DNA of 64,000 nt from Nageia nagi (taxonomy: Eukaryota > Pinophyta). How positions within the stretch are numbered: the stretch's first letter is position 1; every line of letters starts with the position of its first letter. This document shows positions 43,401-56,464 of the stretch, one piece after another. Made by a program: the position numbers and the translations under genes. The notes beneath the pieces were generated by a model, which saw only the letters and a list, made by a program, of their open reading frames with translations, did no database searches and had not been told where the DNA came from. The DNA lies in contig JBITNC010000001.1 of the NCBI GenBank assembly GCA_050084985.1, forward strand, positions 27,714,001 to 27,778,000. Reading direction: 5' to 3'.

Positions 43401-44440
43401 AAAGGAGAGATGAAAGTTATTGCAAAAGATAGAGAATAATTAGAGAAGAAGATCCAAGAGATTGATAAAAAGCAAATTGAAGAGTTGCATGAGAGATTGG
43501 ATCATCAAGATAATGAGGTCCATATATTAATCCAAAACAACACATTTTTTTATCATGGTGATCAATAAAGTAAAGGAGAGAGTTATGGATGAGAATACAA
43601 ATAAAGTTTTTAGCTCCAACCAAATTAAGTAGTTAAAGAATGACATGGAGAAATTAGTTTTAAATTTTCAAGTTTTGTAGGATAAGTACAAGTCCATGAT
43701 TTATTTTCCATTAGAGTGTGAAAAGAAGATTAAAAACTAGATGGGTATGCCCACTTAGGAAGAATTAATTATATAACAATCTAACTAATAAATGTGTTAT
43801 ATAAGAAGGTGTATGATATAGGTTTACTTGCAAGTTTATCTAACAAGTTAGAAGCATTTGTGGAGGAACTACAACTATAGGTCATATTTGTCAAGCTTAA
43901 ATTTATCAACTTCGTCAATAAGGTATTCCCTTCTTTTTAGGAGGTGAAGATGATAGTGCATCCTTAAAGGACTTCATAGAAGGATTTCATGAACAAATCA
44001 ACATAAATAAATCATTGGGCTAGTTCCATTAGGAAATTAATAGCTTATATGATATCAAGAAGTCAATAGTAGGGATGGTGAGTAGATTCTTGCACTCAAT
44101 TAAAGCCTTCACCATTTACAAGAAAGTCACATGTAAGCTTGAGCTAGTGAATGCAATCCCAAAGTATGCAAAGTATGAGTTAAAGCTATTAAGTGATATT
44201 TTTGATCAAGCTCAAATGTATATTAGCAATTTGTAAGTGCAATCAATAGTTTTGGATTCCACTTCAGTAGGCTATAGTCCCTATGAGCTACCATTAATAT
44301 TATTTAGAAAATGTTATTTTGTTAAGTATTTGTCCCTTTTTATTTCTTGTTTCCCTATTTCTATGTATTCCTTTCCAGTCTATATATTCCTTTTTATTAA
44401 GTCCCTCTCTTTATTTTATTTTGCTCATAAGCCTTAATTT
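40449..44440 (+). pseudogene. Unidentified decayed coding region (~4 kb)
   Basis: Readable + strand pieces, always separated by stops or frameshifts, are spread over 4 kb. They start with ATG 40,449, MDRKKEKGKGKVTKEERLDE. A hydrophobic/basic segment follows at 40,884-41,313 (INEAYAFPIYWSNIRLKL, then KKYLESLVSLPEYLRMGKIK). There is a Pro/Lys-rich middle at 42,300-42,900, a segment at 43,053-43,256, and a coiled-coil-like stretch at 43,260-43,540 (VDENH and MMLQELKGEMKV and EKKIQEIDKKQIEELHERLD). The final segment is at 44,100-44,430. I recognise no domain. It lies directly after the gypsy integrase remnant and before an LTR, so a third ORF of the same old element is one option; a decayed host gene is another. 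Confidence 0.45.
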
Positions 44441-44574
44441 TCAATAAGAGGCCTTCTTCAGGTCCAATATTGTTGAAATCATATGACTTGACTAAGTAAT
44501 GATTTACCCATACTTAGATTAATTTGTAAGTCTCAAACTTTTGTACCAAACTTGATATTATTTGTGGTGACATC

Positions 44575-45049
44575 TGTTAGAAATTATAAGGCACTATTGT
44601 GTAATACCTCTCTTTATTAATGTAATGCACTTAATATTTAAAGGTATCTAGATACCTTAAGTATTAAGGGAATAAAATATTAGAAAAGGTTAACTTAACA
44701 TTTGAGTTAAAGGGGGGTTAAAGAGAGGGTTGTATGCTATAAATAGAGGGCTACCCCCCTCTCATAACACACACTTGTAGAAGTATGGAAGTGCTAATCT
44801 TGCAGAGTTATAAGAATGCTCTTGTAGGAGCTTTGTAGAAGAATTCTTGAGATTTTATAGGAGAGTTATCTTGTGAGCAAGTAATAGAATGATGGTTCAA
44901 AGTGGATGTACTTCCATAGTTGGAGGAACCACTATACATGGTGTGTTATCATTTGTGTGGTTGATTCTTGCTTTAGTTAGATAGTTGATTGTTAGATTTG
45001 TTAGAGAACCTTCAAGGGATCTTGGTTATGGAATCCTTCAATTCCTTCA
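44575..45049 (+). repeat. LTR family A, 5' LTR (475 bp)
   Basis: TGTTAGAAATTATAAGG...AATTCCTTCA. The promoter-like core GCTATAAATAGAGGGC is at about 44,738. Primer-binding site two bases after the end. Confidence 0.9.
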
Positions 45050-45939
45050 TGTGGTGTCAGAGCCATCCTTATGGTGATCCCCTCGTATTTCTACTTGGTA
45101 ATTTTGAGGTAACTCTCCTCAAAATTGAAGGTATATCTAACCTCTAAACTTGTTTAAATTTTTATTTGAAACTTTAAGGTTAGTTTATTTCAATTTCATA
45201 TTTTGAAGTTGAATTTTGATTTCTATACTAACATTCGTTATCTTGAGAATAATGGGCTAAAAACTAAGGTGATTATTACCTTAGTTACATGTTAGTAGTA
45301 TTTTTTTTTTGTTAAATCTAACATATGCTATATGGTTAGATTGTAAATCTTTTGATTTATAGACTAACATATTTATGTTGGAGTAATTAGATAAGATCTA
45401 ACATTTTTATATTAGTCACATGTTAGTAGATTTTAATCTAACATTTTTATGGTTAGATGCTAAGATAATGAAAAATTAGTGTATCTTAAATTTTTATAGT
45501 TAAATCTAATTCTATTAAATAATTAGATTTGAAAACTATGCTAAAATTCCCTTTGTGGTTGCCTTTTAGAAAAATGGGATTATACATATGTTTAGTATCA
45601 CACATGTGTAAGTATTTTTTTGTTTGCAAGTAAATTTTACAAAAATTAAATAAGTTGTACAAAGTTTTTAATCTTGCAATTGTTTACAAAAAAAAGGGGT
45701 TTTTGTTGTATAGAATTCATTATTTTGTAATTTTTGTAGTAATAAAAAAAGAAGGTTGGCTATTCTATTTAAACACATAATTTTTTTAACAAACATTATT
45801 TATAAACAATGTTTTTGTTTTGTAGTTGTTTTTAATTAAAATACATGTATTTTTTTAAAATTAAAAAAATACTATATTATTTGTCTTTCTTAAAATAAAG
45901 TTTTTATTAAAAAAATACATATATAAAAATAATAATTAT
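45050..45939 (+). other. Leader of the pol-less LTR element
   Basis: Very AT-rich; recurrent 'taatctaacattttta'-type words at 45,280-45,470. No coding content. Confidence 0.5.
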
Positions 45940-46470
45940 GAAGCACAAGGAACCTAGGGACACGCATCCGTAGAGAGAGGTGTGGCCTTCACATGGGACT
46001 ACCACCTCCAAAGGGAGGTGTGGGCTCCCTGCAAGGAGCCATAAACCCCCATAGGAGGGTGCAACCTCCACGTGGGACTGCACCCCCCAAAGGCAAGAGT
46101 AGCCACCATGTAGGGGTCATAACCTCCCAAGGGAGACCCAACCTCCATGTGTGGTTGCAACCTCCAAGGTGAGGTGTCCTAAGGTACCCCTTCCACCTCA
46201 TGTAGGGAGAGGCATCCAAGGGCCACCATCCACCTCGTGTGAGGGGAGGTGCCTAAGGGGTTGTTATTTACCTTGTATGGGGGAGGTGTCATAGCTGCTA
46301 TCATCTAACTTGCATGGGGGGAGGTATCCATGGGCTTTCATCCTATGGAAGGTGCGGCTATCATGGGGCTGCAACATCGATATTAGGCAGATGAATGCTT
46401 TGCAGGCTACTTTGCCATCATAACCATTTTTTTCTCCTCCTTTGCTTCTACCTCTACAAAACATACAAAT
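45940..46470. repeat. GC-rich imperfect repeat block
   Basis: An island of recurring 'aacctcca(a/c)...ggaggtg', 'caacctcc', 'ggggaggtg' words (about 25-45 bp apart) in an AT-rich element. The minus-strand Gly/Pro/Trp-rich frame 45,989-46,219 comes from the repeat. Confidence 0.65.
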
Positions 46471-47089
46471 TGTTTACTTTGTTTATGATTCGCTCAATTA
46501 TTGGTTGTATTTATTATGCATATTTTTTTCATCCTATTAAGTGGTGGATTATTTTTTTGACCTAGGCATATTTTAATACAATTTGGTCTAATTCCTTGCC
46601 CATTTTTTCCACCAACATGGTGGAGGTGGTGGAATATTTTTATTTTTTATCCCTTTCTTATTGAATGAAGTCACATATTTTAATTAAGAGGTATTTTTAT
46701 TTTACCTACTCCAAGGTTGATTTTGTAAGTCAATATAAGTGGGATTTTTTATTAAGCCTCTTTTGCTCACATGGGACCAAGGAAATGATCTCATTTTTAA
46801 ATTTGTTTATATATAACTAGTTTGTTTGTAAAACAGCATATGCTAAAAATATATTTTTAATATTATTTATTTTTTAAAAACAAAAATTTTAAAATATGAT
46901 GATATAACTTTTTGGGTGTTATTAATTCACCAAATGAAAATTGTCCCTATTTATTAATTAAGGCGGAGCATATACTTGAGCACTAGTACAAAAGTAGCAA
47001 TTTATGACTAAATAAACTACTAAAAATTGTAGATAAATGAGTATTTTTGATCACGTGACAAATAGTAGTTTCTTTATGGTCATTTATAT

Positions 47090-47395
47090 CATAATCAAAC
47101 TTATGACTAAACTAAGTTAATCATTTATTTGGTCATTGATTTAATCATTGATTTAGTTGTATATTTAGTCATGAATTTAGTAGTACATTTAGTTATTGAT
47201 TTGATCATAATTTAGTCATTGATTTAGCCGTATATTTAGTAATTAATTTAATCATTGATTTGATCATATATTTAGTCATTAATTTAATCATATATTAATT
47301 TAATCCTATATTTAGTCATTGCATTCATCATATATGTAGTCATTGCATTAGTCATAAATTTAATCATTTTTATTTATTGATTACCATTAGTTGGT
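47090..47395 (+). repeat. CACTA subterminal repeat array, left
   Basis: At least a dozen 'tttagtcatt(g/a)attta' variants in ~300 bp; such arrays bind the TnpA-type protein in En/Spm elements. Confidence 0.8.
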
Positions 47396-50300
47396 AATAA
47401 ATAAAGTCATGAAATAAATAATTTATTAAATACCATAAATTTTATAATACAAAATAGCATAATATTAAACTTGAACTAAAAAGATAAAAGTATATACAAA
47501 TATTACTCATAAGCAAGGGGTACATTACTTGTAACCTTTAAAATGTTTACATTTGCATCTTTTGTTCCTTTCAAGTTGACTCCATGTACAATTGATAAGA
47601 GAGTGAATTTGTCCAATGCCCACAACATCACCATAAAATGAATCCAATACCTTAGCTTTATCCTCTTATTTGAGTTTATCAATACTTTTTTGCTTAAAGA
47701 ATAACACATTATATCAATAAGTTATGAAAGGAAAAAAATATAAACAATCATTACCATGCATGCATACCAGAAACATAAGATTATGAGATCACTATTATGC
47801 ATTTGATTAGTCTAAACTTTATCAACAAATATTGTCTGCCAATTTCATAAGTAAAATATAATTCCTTAGAAACTATTTAAACAAAATTAGCATGTCATTT
47901 CATAAGTAAAATATAATTTCTTAGAAACTATATAATATGAAATCAACTAGAAATAGTAATTTGTATTCTTTTTCAAGATCAGAATTAACATCTTAAGAAG
48001 AGTAATTTCAGCCATAATAATTCATATAATGTCATACAAAAATGATACAGCCAAGAATACATGAATGATGCCAATGAAAATCATAAAATCATAATTTTTA
48101 GTTCAAGTAGTTTCTTACAGTCAATACATTATGCAAGTTACTAGATCTTCAAACTAAATACAACTACAGGAGGAACCATGAACAATAGTACTTGATCAAT
48201 ATAAATGCTTTTATGAGAATTAACAAGACTACAATATTTACGGAGTTCCTTCATATGCACCCACCATTATCCTATGGTATTGAATGGTTAACATGGTGTA
48301 TAATTGTTAAGACATCCCTTATGCTTCAAGTATGCCATCACACAATTAAATTAGTTATAGTTGATTGCTTAATTCAATCACATATTAGTTAATGCATGTA
48401 TTTCCACCAAGTTTTGATTACCATAAATGACTCCTAACCTCCTTTCTAGGTTCATATACATGTTATTCTTTTTTCCATATTGCAACATCAATCATACTAT
48501 TGTTTATGTTATGATTTTTCCTTTTAAGATCATTAATTGGGTATAAAACATGAAACCTACCTATGGTTTCATACTTTTGGTTTAGCTTCATATACCTATA
48601 CTAATCTCTTGGTACATAAAGCTTGAATCAATCAACAAGTGTTATTATTTCTAGGTGAGCTTGTATACACCATGTACTCATTGTCATCTAAAAAAATGAT
48701 ATCATAATGTGTTATAAGGTGAATAATTTGGTCTTTATGTAGAAAATATTTTCACACTACTATGCAAATTCATTTGAATATTTTTATCCATCAAGGAAGT
48801 AATAGTCATTTAAGGAGAGATCAATTATAAGAACACTCCTACTTTAATTAGAAGATATGCATTTATAACCCTTTTCTTAAGGAGCTCATATACTTCTATT
48901 CTTATAGTGTGAATCTTCATTAGGACCACTTAAATAATATATTATCTTATTGATGAAAAGGGTATAACCTATGAATACGAATTTCATGTTCTAGTAAAAT
49001 AATAGGTTTTATCTACCATAAAAATCGTAGGTTTTGTTAAACTAAAACTATCCTCCAATAATATTTTCAAATATCGTAATTTCATTACAAGGAATGCATT
49101 AATATAAAAAGAGAGTTTCATACCTTGAGTACTTAAGGTGAAATAATTGAAGACATATATCATTTGCATCAAAATTCAAGGGAAATAATTACAATGAAAT
49201 ATCTATATCAGTCTTAGTCATTTCTTTGTAACCTTCCCATCATTATTTGCAATCCTTATTAAATAAGATAAGACAAACCTTAAGTAACTCCAATTAGACT
49301 TATGGAATTTGCAAGACCTATTATACCAACCAAGAAGTGAATTTGTAATAGAAGAGGTACTTTAGTGAAGGATTCCAAATGCATTGTTGTAGTATTTGTT
49401 CCATCATGATTAGACATAGACCACATCCATAACTCAACAATGGAAAATAGGAAGACTACTAAGATAACAAATAGAATCTACATTTGATCCATTGCCATAG
49501 TTATAATAATGTGAGTTAAGTATGGATAACCCCAATAGTTTGGGATACATAAGTCTAGCTCACTTCCAATTTGCTAACTCAATATAGTTGATAATTATAA
49601 GAATAACTCCTAGTAAATAGATATGAAAGAAGCTAAGACTTCAACTAAATACTAGACTTGTAGAATCTATTAGTCTAGCCATAGATGAAATCATATCAAT
49701 TAAGTATTTGAAATTATCTATTTTATGGAAATTTGCCAAATATATTGTAGTAGGCTAAACTATTCTTTTGAGAGATGTGAGGCATGTATCTTATCCATGA
49801 TTCATTTATAGATTCATAATAAGACGAATAAAAGATTATTTACTATTGCTACAAAAAGACAACTATGCCAAGCTGAAATCCAATAACTCAATAGTTAAAA
49901 ATTCTGATTTGTATCCACTATCATGACTCAAGGAAAGGTTGAGCAATAATCTAATCCCATTTAATTATTCTATATGTTGCTAATGGATTGGTATATAAAG
50001 TTGATTCCAAAGCATAGATAGAATATAAAATGCCATGATGAAAATGTTATAAGGTATGCCCCAAAAATGAATTCGATGTGTATTCTAATGATTTAATTCT
50101 TACCTACAAGATGACAATTGAAAATTACCTCATCAAAATCGATAGCCTTATACATAATATAACCAATCTTCTTAAGATATAGAAGAGCCATTTCATACAC
50201 CACCATCAAATCTTATTTCTAAAATCAAAGTACAATCGATTGAAAACTTTTAATAAAGACCACAATAACATAGGTTTTTCACTACTTGGTTGCCTTTCTC

Positions 50301-52700
50301 AATAGAGAATACAATATTCTACATAGAGAAAGTGTTTTTGATACATTATCAAACATAACTCTTTAAAAATCAAAGAAGTAATCATAAGGTGGATGCAAGT
50401 CTAGCCCTTAACACATGTTTGGAAGGAGTTCTTAATACTCAACAACAACATTTTTGAAATCCAAAATGTTTCACTTGAACTAATATCAAATCTAATAGTG
50501 CACACTAGCTCATCAATCACTCAACCAACAACTGATCTTCTTTTGCCATAATATCAATCTTTGAAAAAAAAAAAATAATGAAAGGGGTGAGATTAAAAAA
50601 TCTCAATGAATCCATTATAAGATAAATTCTATTATCAAGAGCAAATTGAAGATTAAGTTTGCTAAGTATCCAACACAATGACACCCATGCCATGGCATGC
50701 AAACATGGGGAGCCATATTACCTAAATGATTGAATACAAATATAATAGTTGTACTTGCCAATAATAATTCCATATAAATGCAAAATCATGATAAATGGAT
50801 TCATTCACAACATCCCCCTAAAAATAATGTCATACCATTCGATGAACTAAGATTGAATGAAATGATATGTAATGGTATGCCATGCTATGATTATAGTTAT
50901 ATATCTATATACATCATACATAATCAAATAAAATAATAATATTTACATACTATTATATCTTCTAATGAATAAAATTAGATTCAAAATCCAATTCATAATC
51001 AAATACAACAGTTAAACATAAAGGAAACTTTGTCAAACAATTCACATGAAGCTTGAAAAATGTAGCTTTATAAAATAGTCTCACAAAAATACAAATTTCT
51101 CTACCTCAAAGTATTAACCTACTAAATGATTTCTAGGTTTTATTGTACATGATGTCTACTCACTACCCTCTAAGTTTCAACCCAAAATGAGTTTGTATGA
51201 GGGAGTTATACCCAAAATACGAACATTATGTTTCCAAAAAATTATCAAGAAAAGCTATGATTTTGGAAAAGATTATTTTAACATCAAATGAGGGAAAAAA
51301 AGTTCAGCACTTCTAATCCTTCCTCATGACTAAAATGATAACATGTTTTAAAATTTGTTTTTCAAATTTAACCATTATAAAATTACTCAAACCAAACGAA
51401 ATGATATCTCTATTATTTGATTAGTGAAACCCATATTTTTGAAAAGGAATCACATGCACATCATGGTGCCTATAATTTCTTGCAAGTCAAACCCTTATAC
51501 TATGATAATGATTTGATACAATAAGCAAAACTTAAATCAATCATTTTACCCTCATTCAATGACATTAGCTAGTGATAGACTCACCTTAAAATGCACAACC
51601 ATAAATCATTGATCCTCCAAGATGCCCAAAACTTTGAAAGTGCCTCAATGATTTGATAAAGGTAGGAGTTTATGAACTATGAGGGTTTCTCTATCAATAT
51701 TCTAAGTGATTTACAACCAAAACTCCACTACAACCAGAAGTATGACATTTTCCATATTTTTTTCTCCTTTTTCCTATAGTGATAGCCATCATTTTGACAT
51801 ATCTTTATGCTAAAATGAAAATGGAGAGAGGGTTTCTATCATGCCAGCCATGACTGCATTTCATCTCTTTCCCCCCCTTTTTTTTCTTTCTTCCCATGGG
51901 GTTTTAGAATAGGAGTGTTAGGTTTAGGCTTTTATTTCTTTTTGCTTAATCCTAGCCTTAGATTCAATTTTTCCCTAGATCTAGTAGCTATGGTAATTTC
52001 CAAGCAAAGAAGGTATCTACACCATTTTCCATTAATTATCGCTATACAAAAATAATAGTTATTTCCTATTTGATATTCGTAAAACTCAATATTTCTAATG
52101 TTCAATACTTTAATCCATGTTATTTTCATGTTATGCAAAATATATATGAGTGGCATATCCAAAATGTTTTGTTATTCTTACCAAGGTAAATATTTTCATA
52201 TTTTTTAGTTTAAATATATTTCCATGGCCATGCATTGTTTTTCCTTTTAAAGAAATATTTATACTATATTGTTTACCACATGCAATGAATATGCTTTGTT
52301 ACTCAAAATGCACAAAACATTTAAAGAAGTAAACCATAACTTTATTTTGCAAAATGAAATAAGGCAATGAATCTATAGTGCTAAGCTAAATATGTTTATC
52401 AATGCAATTCATTATGTAAGGTATGAGGTCGTTATGCAATAATCCCAAGTAAATATAATATACCATGCTAAGAGTACAAAATAGGTGCAAGAAAACATGC
52501 TAAGACTATTTATTGATCAAATACAATCAAGTATGATCAAGGAAATGCAAAAATCATCGAGAGGGGAAGAGAGGGTCATGAAAATTACTATAGCAAATTT
52601 TAAGAAATTGCTATATAGAAAAAGGGAGAAAAAATGGCTTTGTGACATAACAAGAGTCAAGGGACCCTACACTAAGTGATATCAAAGCAAGTTCATTTAT
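47396..52700. other. CACTA interior, no gene recognised
   Basis: AT-rich, only short frames on both strands (<80 codons). Homopolymers at 50,560-50,575 and 51,872-51,890. Nothing resembles TnpD/TnpA or a captured gene. Confidence 0.6.
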
Positions 52701-52950
52701 CAAACCAATTCGGATATACGAATAAAAAATGTAAATAATAAGTAACAAATAGTAAATAGTAATAAGTGAATAATAATAAATACAAATAAATTTAATTACT
52801 GAATGTAAATAAGTAGATATAATTAATAATAAATGTATAATTAATTAGTAAGTAACAAATATAATTAAGATATAGTAAATGTAATGTAATATTGTGTAAT
52901 AAATATAAATAGTAAATGATAAATGTAATTAATAAATATAATATAATGTC
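52701..52950 (+). repeat. AT-rich degenerate repeat
   Basis: Recurrent 'taataaatgtaa', 'aagtaacaaata' words near the right end of the CACTA element. Confidence 0.6.
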
Positions 52951-53379
52951 ATTTTGTTTGGGTGATTAATTATTCAGTCATTTATTTAGTCATTATTATT
53001 TTTTTAACCTTGTGATTTTACGTGATGACTAAATTAGTCATCTTTTTAATCATTTATAATTGCGAATTGCAAAAATTTAGTACAATTTGATCAATTTTAA
53101 TCATGTGACTCATAGTTTTAGTCACGTGATTAATAGTTTTAGTCACATAGTCATATATCTACCAAAATTCTACTAGTGGAGGGGAAGCATTTTTTTGGAA
53201 ACTATTTTATTTTCCAATTTGGTCAAGCAATAATTCTATTTTGGGTAATATTTTCTAAACTTAGTAAAATAGTAGTTAATTTTATAAATGGCATGCACTT
53301 GCAAAAATTGTATTTTTAAGCCTAGATCTCCTTTGCAATGCTCGTATAGGGAGTAAAATATTGTATTGCATAAAATTTA

Positions 53380-53763
53380 TTGCAGGTTCCACTTATTGTG
53401 GTCCACCACCTTGTGCGAGTTCCACTTGTTGTGGCCCATCACCTATATTCCTCATCTAACTTGAGGAGTAGCTTCTTAATGAAGCTACAAAACAAACTAA
53501 AAAGAAAAACCTATTTATATATGCTTATTAACTTTAGTCTAGTGCATGCTGGATTTCTTTCTTCACATCACTATTCATGGAAACAGTATCAGCTAGCCAC
53601 TTTTCATGAGGCCCACAAGAAAAAAACATTTATGGTTAATGCGTGTATGGATGGTAACTTATTCAACTTGATGACAATTTTAGAAAACTATGCTTTACCA
53701 TACAATATATTTTTTCCACCATATAGTGTTTTCAAAAAATTAAAATGTTTGCACCTAAAATAA
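53380..53763 (+). CDS. Short hypothetical frame in the pol-less LTR element
   Basis: A 127-codon frame with a duplicated start (VPLIVVHHLVR / VPLVVAHHLY) and then a Lys-rich, later hydrophobic stretch. Not recognised. Probably non-coding interior sequence; kept because it is the longest frame in the element. Confidence 0.2.
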   Translation: MQVPLIVVHHLVRVPLVVAHHLYSSSNLRSSFLMKLQNKLKRKTYLYMLINFSLVHAGFLSSHHYSWKQYQLATFHEAHKKKTFMVNACMDGNLFNLMTILENYALPYNIFFPPYSVFKKLKCLHLK

Positions 53764-54129
53764 TAGGATGATCATATGGTCATTTCCTAATTTTTTTGTA
53801 ACAATTATATGGTTATTATGTGGTAAATATTAATTGCATGATGATATATTTTTGCCACCATCATAGTTAAAATTAATTCACATAGACTTATGTGATGCCA
53901 CCTCCTGTTCTCAAAAATAGGTTCATAGAACTTGTGGAGATGATTTGATTTTTGTATCAAATCTATGACATACCACCTGCATTTATGATGCTTGGATTTG
54001 TGTGGTGTGATCAACATTATGGTAAGGATTTGGTTTTCATCACAAATCTATGGTGGCCTTACCACCCACTTTTCTCATTCAAATGTGTATAAATAGAGTT
54101 TATTTTTCGAATGCAAAGGCATGAATTAA

Positions 54130-54570
54130 CCATGGCAGGAAGTATCCAACATGTATTGGTTACAAAGAGTATCCAACTCATTTTAGTTATGAAGAGGATT
54201 ATGTTTCACCTAATCCTCCTCCACATGTTCGACCCAATGCTCCTCTTAATCCTTTGATTCATGCTCCTCCTAGTACTCCAATCCCTAATAAGCTTAATTC
54301 TTCATGCTCTCTTTGGACTAATGCTCCAACTAATGTTGGGGAAGGTTCCTCATTTGGAGTTAGGACCACTCCCTCTTCCTTGGAGCATGAAATCTAGACA
54401 TTATATCAACAATTATATGATGTTAATCACAAGTGTGATATGTTTAAATGAAAGAGAGCAGTGTGCAAGTATGCATTTGATTTTCTCGTGGAAGAGCAAA
54501 ATCACCTATAAACTAAGAATAACATGTTGGATGAGCATTATTCTATTCTCCATGAGAATTTAAATCTCTG
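54130..54570 (+). pseudogene. Degenerate frame with Pro-rich and coiled-coil-like part
   Basis: A + frame reads YEEDYVSPNPPPHVRPNAPL, then a Pro/Ser/Thr-rich stretch, then SLEHEI and, past stops, LYQQLYDVNHKCDMFK and NMLDEHYSILHENLNL. It is like the N-terminal end of a gag or coiled-coil protein but too broken to name. Confidence 0.3.
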
Positions 54571-54884
54571 AAGCTCAATTCTACTCCTCCTCGAAATCTT
54601 TAAGTTATGTACATACTATTTTATGTATTTAGTATTGTTTAGAAGAATGTTTTAAGCAACATATCTTTGGATTGCTTTCTATTATCTAAATAAAAGTTAT
54701 TTTAACATAATCATGCTTATACAATGTTGTCTACACTTTGGTGTTCCATAGAATGTATTACAACTATAATAATTTTTCATTTGATAAAAGATACAAATTG
54801 GTAATATATTAACACCTTATGTACTTATACATGGATGGATTATTGTATATTTTATGAACTTATGTAAAGTTAATCTATGTACAA

Positions 54885-55055
54885 TGGAGTGGTTAAAAAG
54901 GTTCTACCTTCTCCATGATTCCCATATGTTGGAGTGGTTAAAAAGGTTTGCCCTTCTCCATCATTGCCAAGCCTTGGAGTGTTTAAAAAGGTTCATCATT
55001 CTCCATGATTATTGAATGTTGAAGTGGTTAAAAAGGTTTGTCCTTCTTCCATATT
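54885..55055 (+). repeat. 45-bp tandem repeat, about 3.8 copies
   Basis: Units start at 54,885, 54,930, 54,975 and 55,020, each beginning '(t)ggagtggttaaaaaggtt' and containing 'cttctccat(g/c)att'. The exact 45-bp period is kept despite ~15-20% divergence. Confidence 0.92.
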
Positions 55056-55294
55056 ACAATATTTGATAGAAAATTGCATCCATGTGATTAGATGAATGCT
55101 ACCTTTTTCCATCATGTACATCTTAACTAGTAACATGGTTGAGATGATATTTATTTTTATGAATTAGGCATTTTGACTAGTGCAATAGTCAAGTTTACTT
55201 ATTTTAGCTTATTTTTCATCTATGCTATAGTATTTTTGACAGAGCACTTTAACCTCTTACTCAACATGTTTGTAAATAGATAAGAACTTATGGT

Positions 55295-55402
55295 TGTACA
55301 CCTTTGTGGTTAGTTTGCTTTGTATGAAGACCTAGTTGTAAATATTTTATGGATTTGATGTACACCTTTGTGGTTAGTTCACTTTATGTGAAGAACTAGT
55401 GG
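55295..55402 (+). repeat. 64-bp tandem duplication
   Basis: 'tgtacacctttgtggttagt' at 55,295 recurs at 55,359; the second copy is partial and diverged. Confidence 0.85.
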
Positions 55403-56234
55403 TACATTTTAGCTTTTTCCCACTCTGTTTGGTTCTCCATCTGTATGAACCTCATGTGTGCTTATGCGTTGGTACCATTTTCATCAAGGGGGTGAAATAA
55501 ATATGATGTCCAACTTCAATATCTATATCTATATCCTTCAACCACTTCAACTAGCATAAGATGATAAAGCTACATAGGATGGTAAAAGTTGCATAGGATG
55601 GTAAAGTTGGACTTATTGCTTAGGATGGTAAATTTGATATGGTAACATGTGGTTCATATTTCATTGGATATTATGCACATTTAGATATTAATATATTATT
55701 GATATACAAGCTCATGTATGATATATTTTATTTTAGTGCACATATGATATTTGTATGCACATGTGATATTATTAGATATCATATTGATGATGGATATCAT
55801 CTTTGATGCTATGCATTTATGTTTAATTGGAATCTTTCTATGTAGTTTTTAATCAGTGTATGGATTTGATTATTTGATTCATTTATGAATGAATGTACGA
55901 TTCAACCAACTAATCTTGTTTATGAGTTGCTTGTAGCATGCAATTTTCTTCTTATTGTAGGCTACTTACTTTAGTTGAACATAGTCATGGAGGTTCATCA
56001 TGTCAACTTGTTGTTGAATGATTACTACTTATACATTGAAACCATTTATGATTAATGATTGTATTGTAAAACTATTTGGTAAAATAGTTTAGTAGTTGGA
56101 CCTTGTAAAACCATCTAAATTCTATTATTTTCTCACAAGTTCTCATCTTCGATTATATTCTTATGGAGGAGAAGTCTCTTACTCTTTCTCTTTGTATTAT
56201 AACCATTCTACCACAAAATTGCATTAAAGAGGAG
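55403..56234 (+). other. 3' interior of the pol-less LTR element
   Basis: No coding content. A 'tcaagggggtgaaat' purine tract at ~55,486 resembles the end of a copia-type coding region. The functional polypurine tract is probably the AAAGAGGAG just before 56,235. Confidence 0.5.
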
Positions 56235-56464
56235 TGTTAGAAATTATAATGCACTATTGTGTAATAAATAGAGGGTTGTATGCTATAAATAGAGGGCTAC
56301 CCCCCTCTCATAACACACACTTGTAGAAGCATGGAAATGCTTGTCTTGTAGAGTTATAATAATGCCTTTGTAGGAGCTTTGTAGAATAATTCTTTAGATT
56401 TTGTAGGAGAGTTATCTTGTGAACAACTAATAGAATGATGGTTCAAAATTGGATGTACTCCCAT
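56235..56464 (+). repeat. LTR family A, 3' LTR (truncated, internally deleted)
   Basis: It begins TGTTAGAAATTATAATGC and matches the 5' LTR, except that ~120 bp between 'gtgtaata' and 'gagggttgtatgct' are missing. It stops at 'gtactcccat', where the next LTR starts. Confidence 0.85.

Larger units (their letters stand above)
46981..53178. mobile_element. CACTA (En/Spm-type) DNA transposon, no transposase seen
   Basis: Both ends begin CACTAGTA when read inward (46,981 and the reverse complement ending at 53,178). The flanking 3-bp direct repeats are GAG/GAG, the CACTA hallmark. Subterminal arrays of 'ATTTAGTCATTGATTTA'-like words fill 47,090-47,390. Related 'TTTTAGTCACGTGA' words lie at 52,960-53,160. 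The 6.2-kb interior has no frame longer than ~75 codons and no recognisable transposase, so it is non-autonomous or fully decayed. It sits inside the LTR element 44,575-56,464 and is therefore younger than it. Confidence 0.88.
44575..56464 (+). mobile_element. Large LTR retrotransposon without pol (LARD-like), split by a CACTA element
   Basis: 5' LTR at 44,575-45,049, primer-binding site TGGTGTCAGAGCC at 45,052, purine-rich AAAGAGGAG before a truncated 3' LTR at 56,235-56,464. After removing the CACTA insertion the interior is ~5 kb. It has no protease, RT, RNase H or integrase; only short frames, a GC-rich repeat block and tandem repeats. This fits a non-autonomous 'large retrotransposon derivative'. 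The 3' LTR has lost ~120 bp internally and its last ~170 bp, where a gypsy LTR begins. Confidence 0.8.

Noticed and set aside
45989-46219. Minus-strand 76-codon Trp/Gly/Pro-rich frame
   Set aside because: Produced by the GC-rich repeat block; no start context or homologue recognised.
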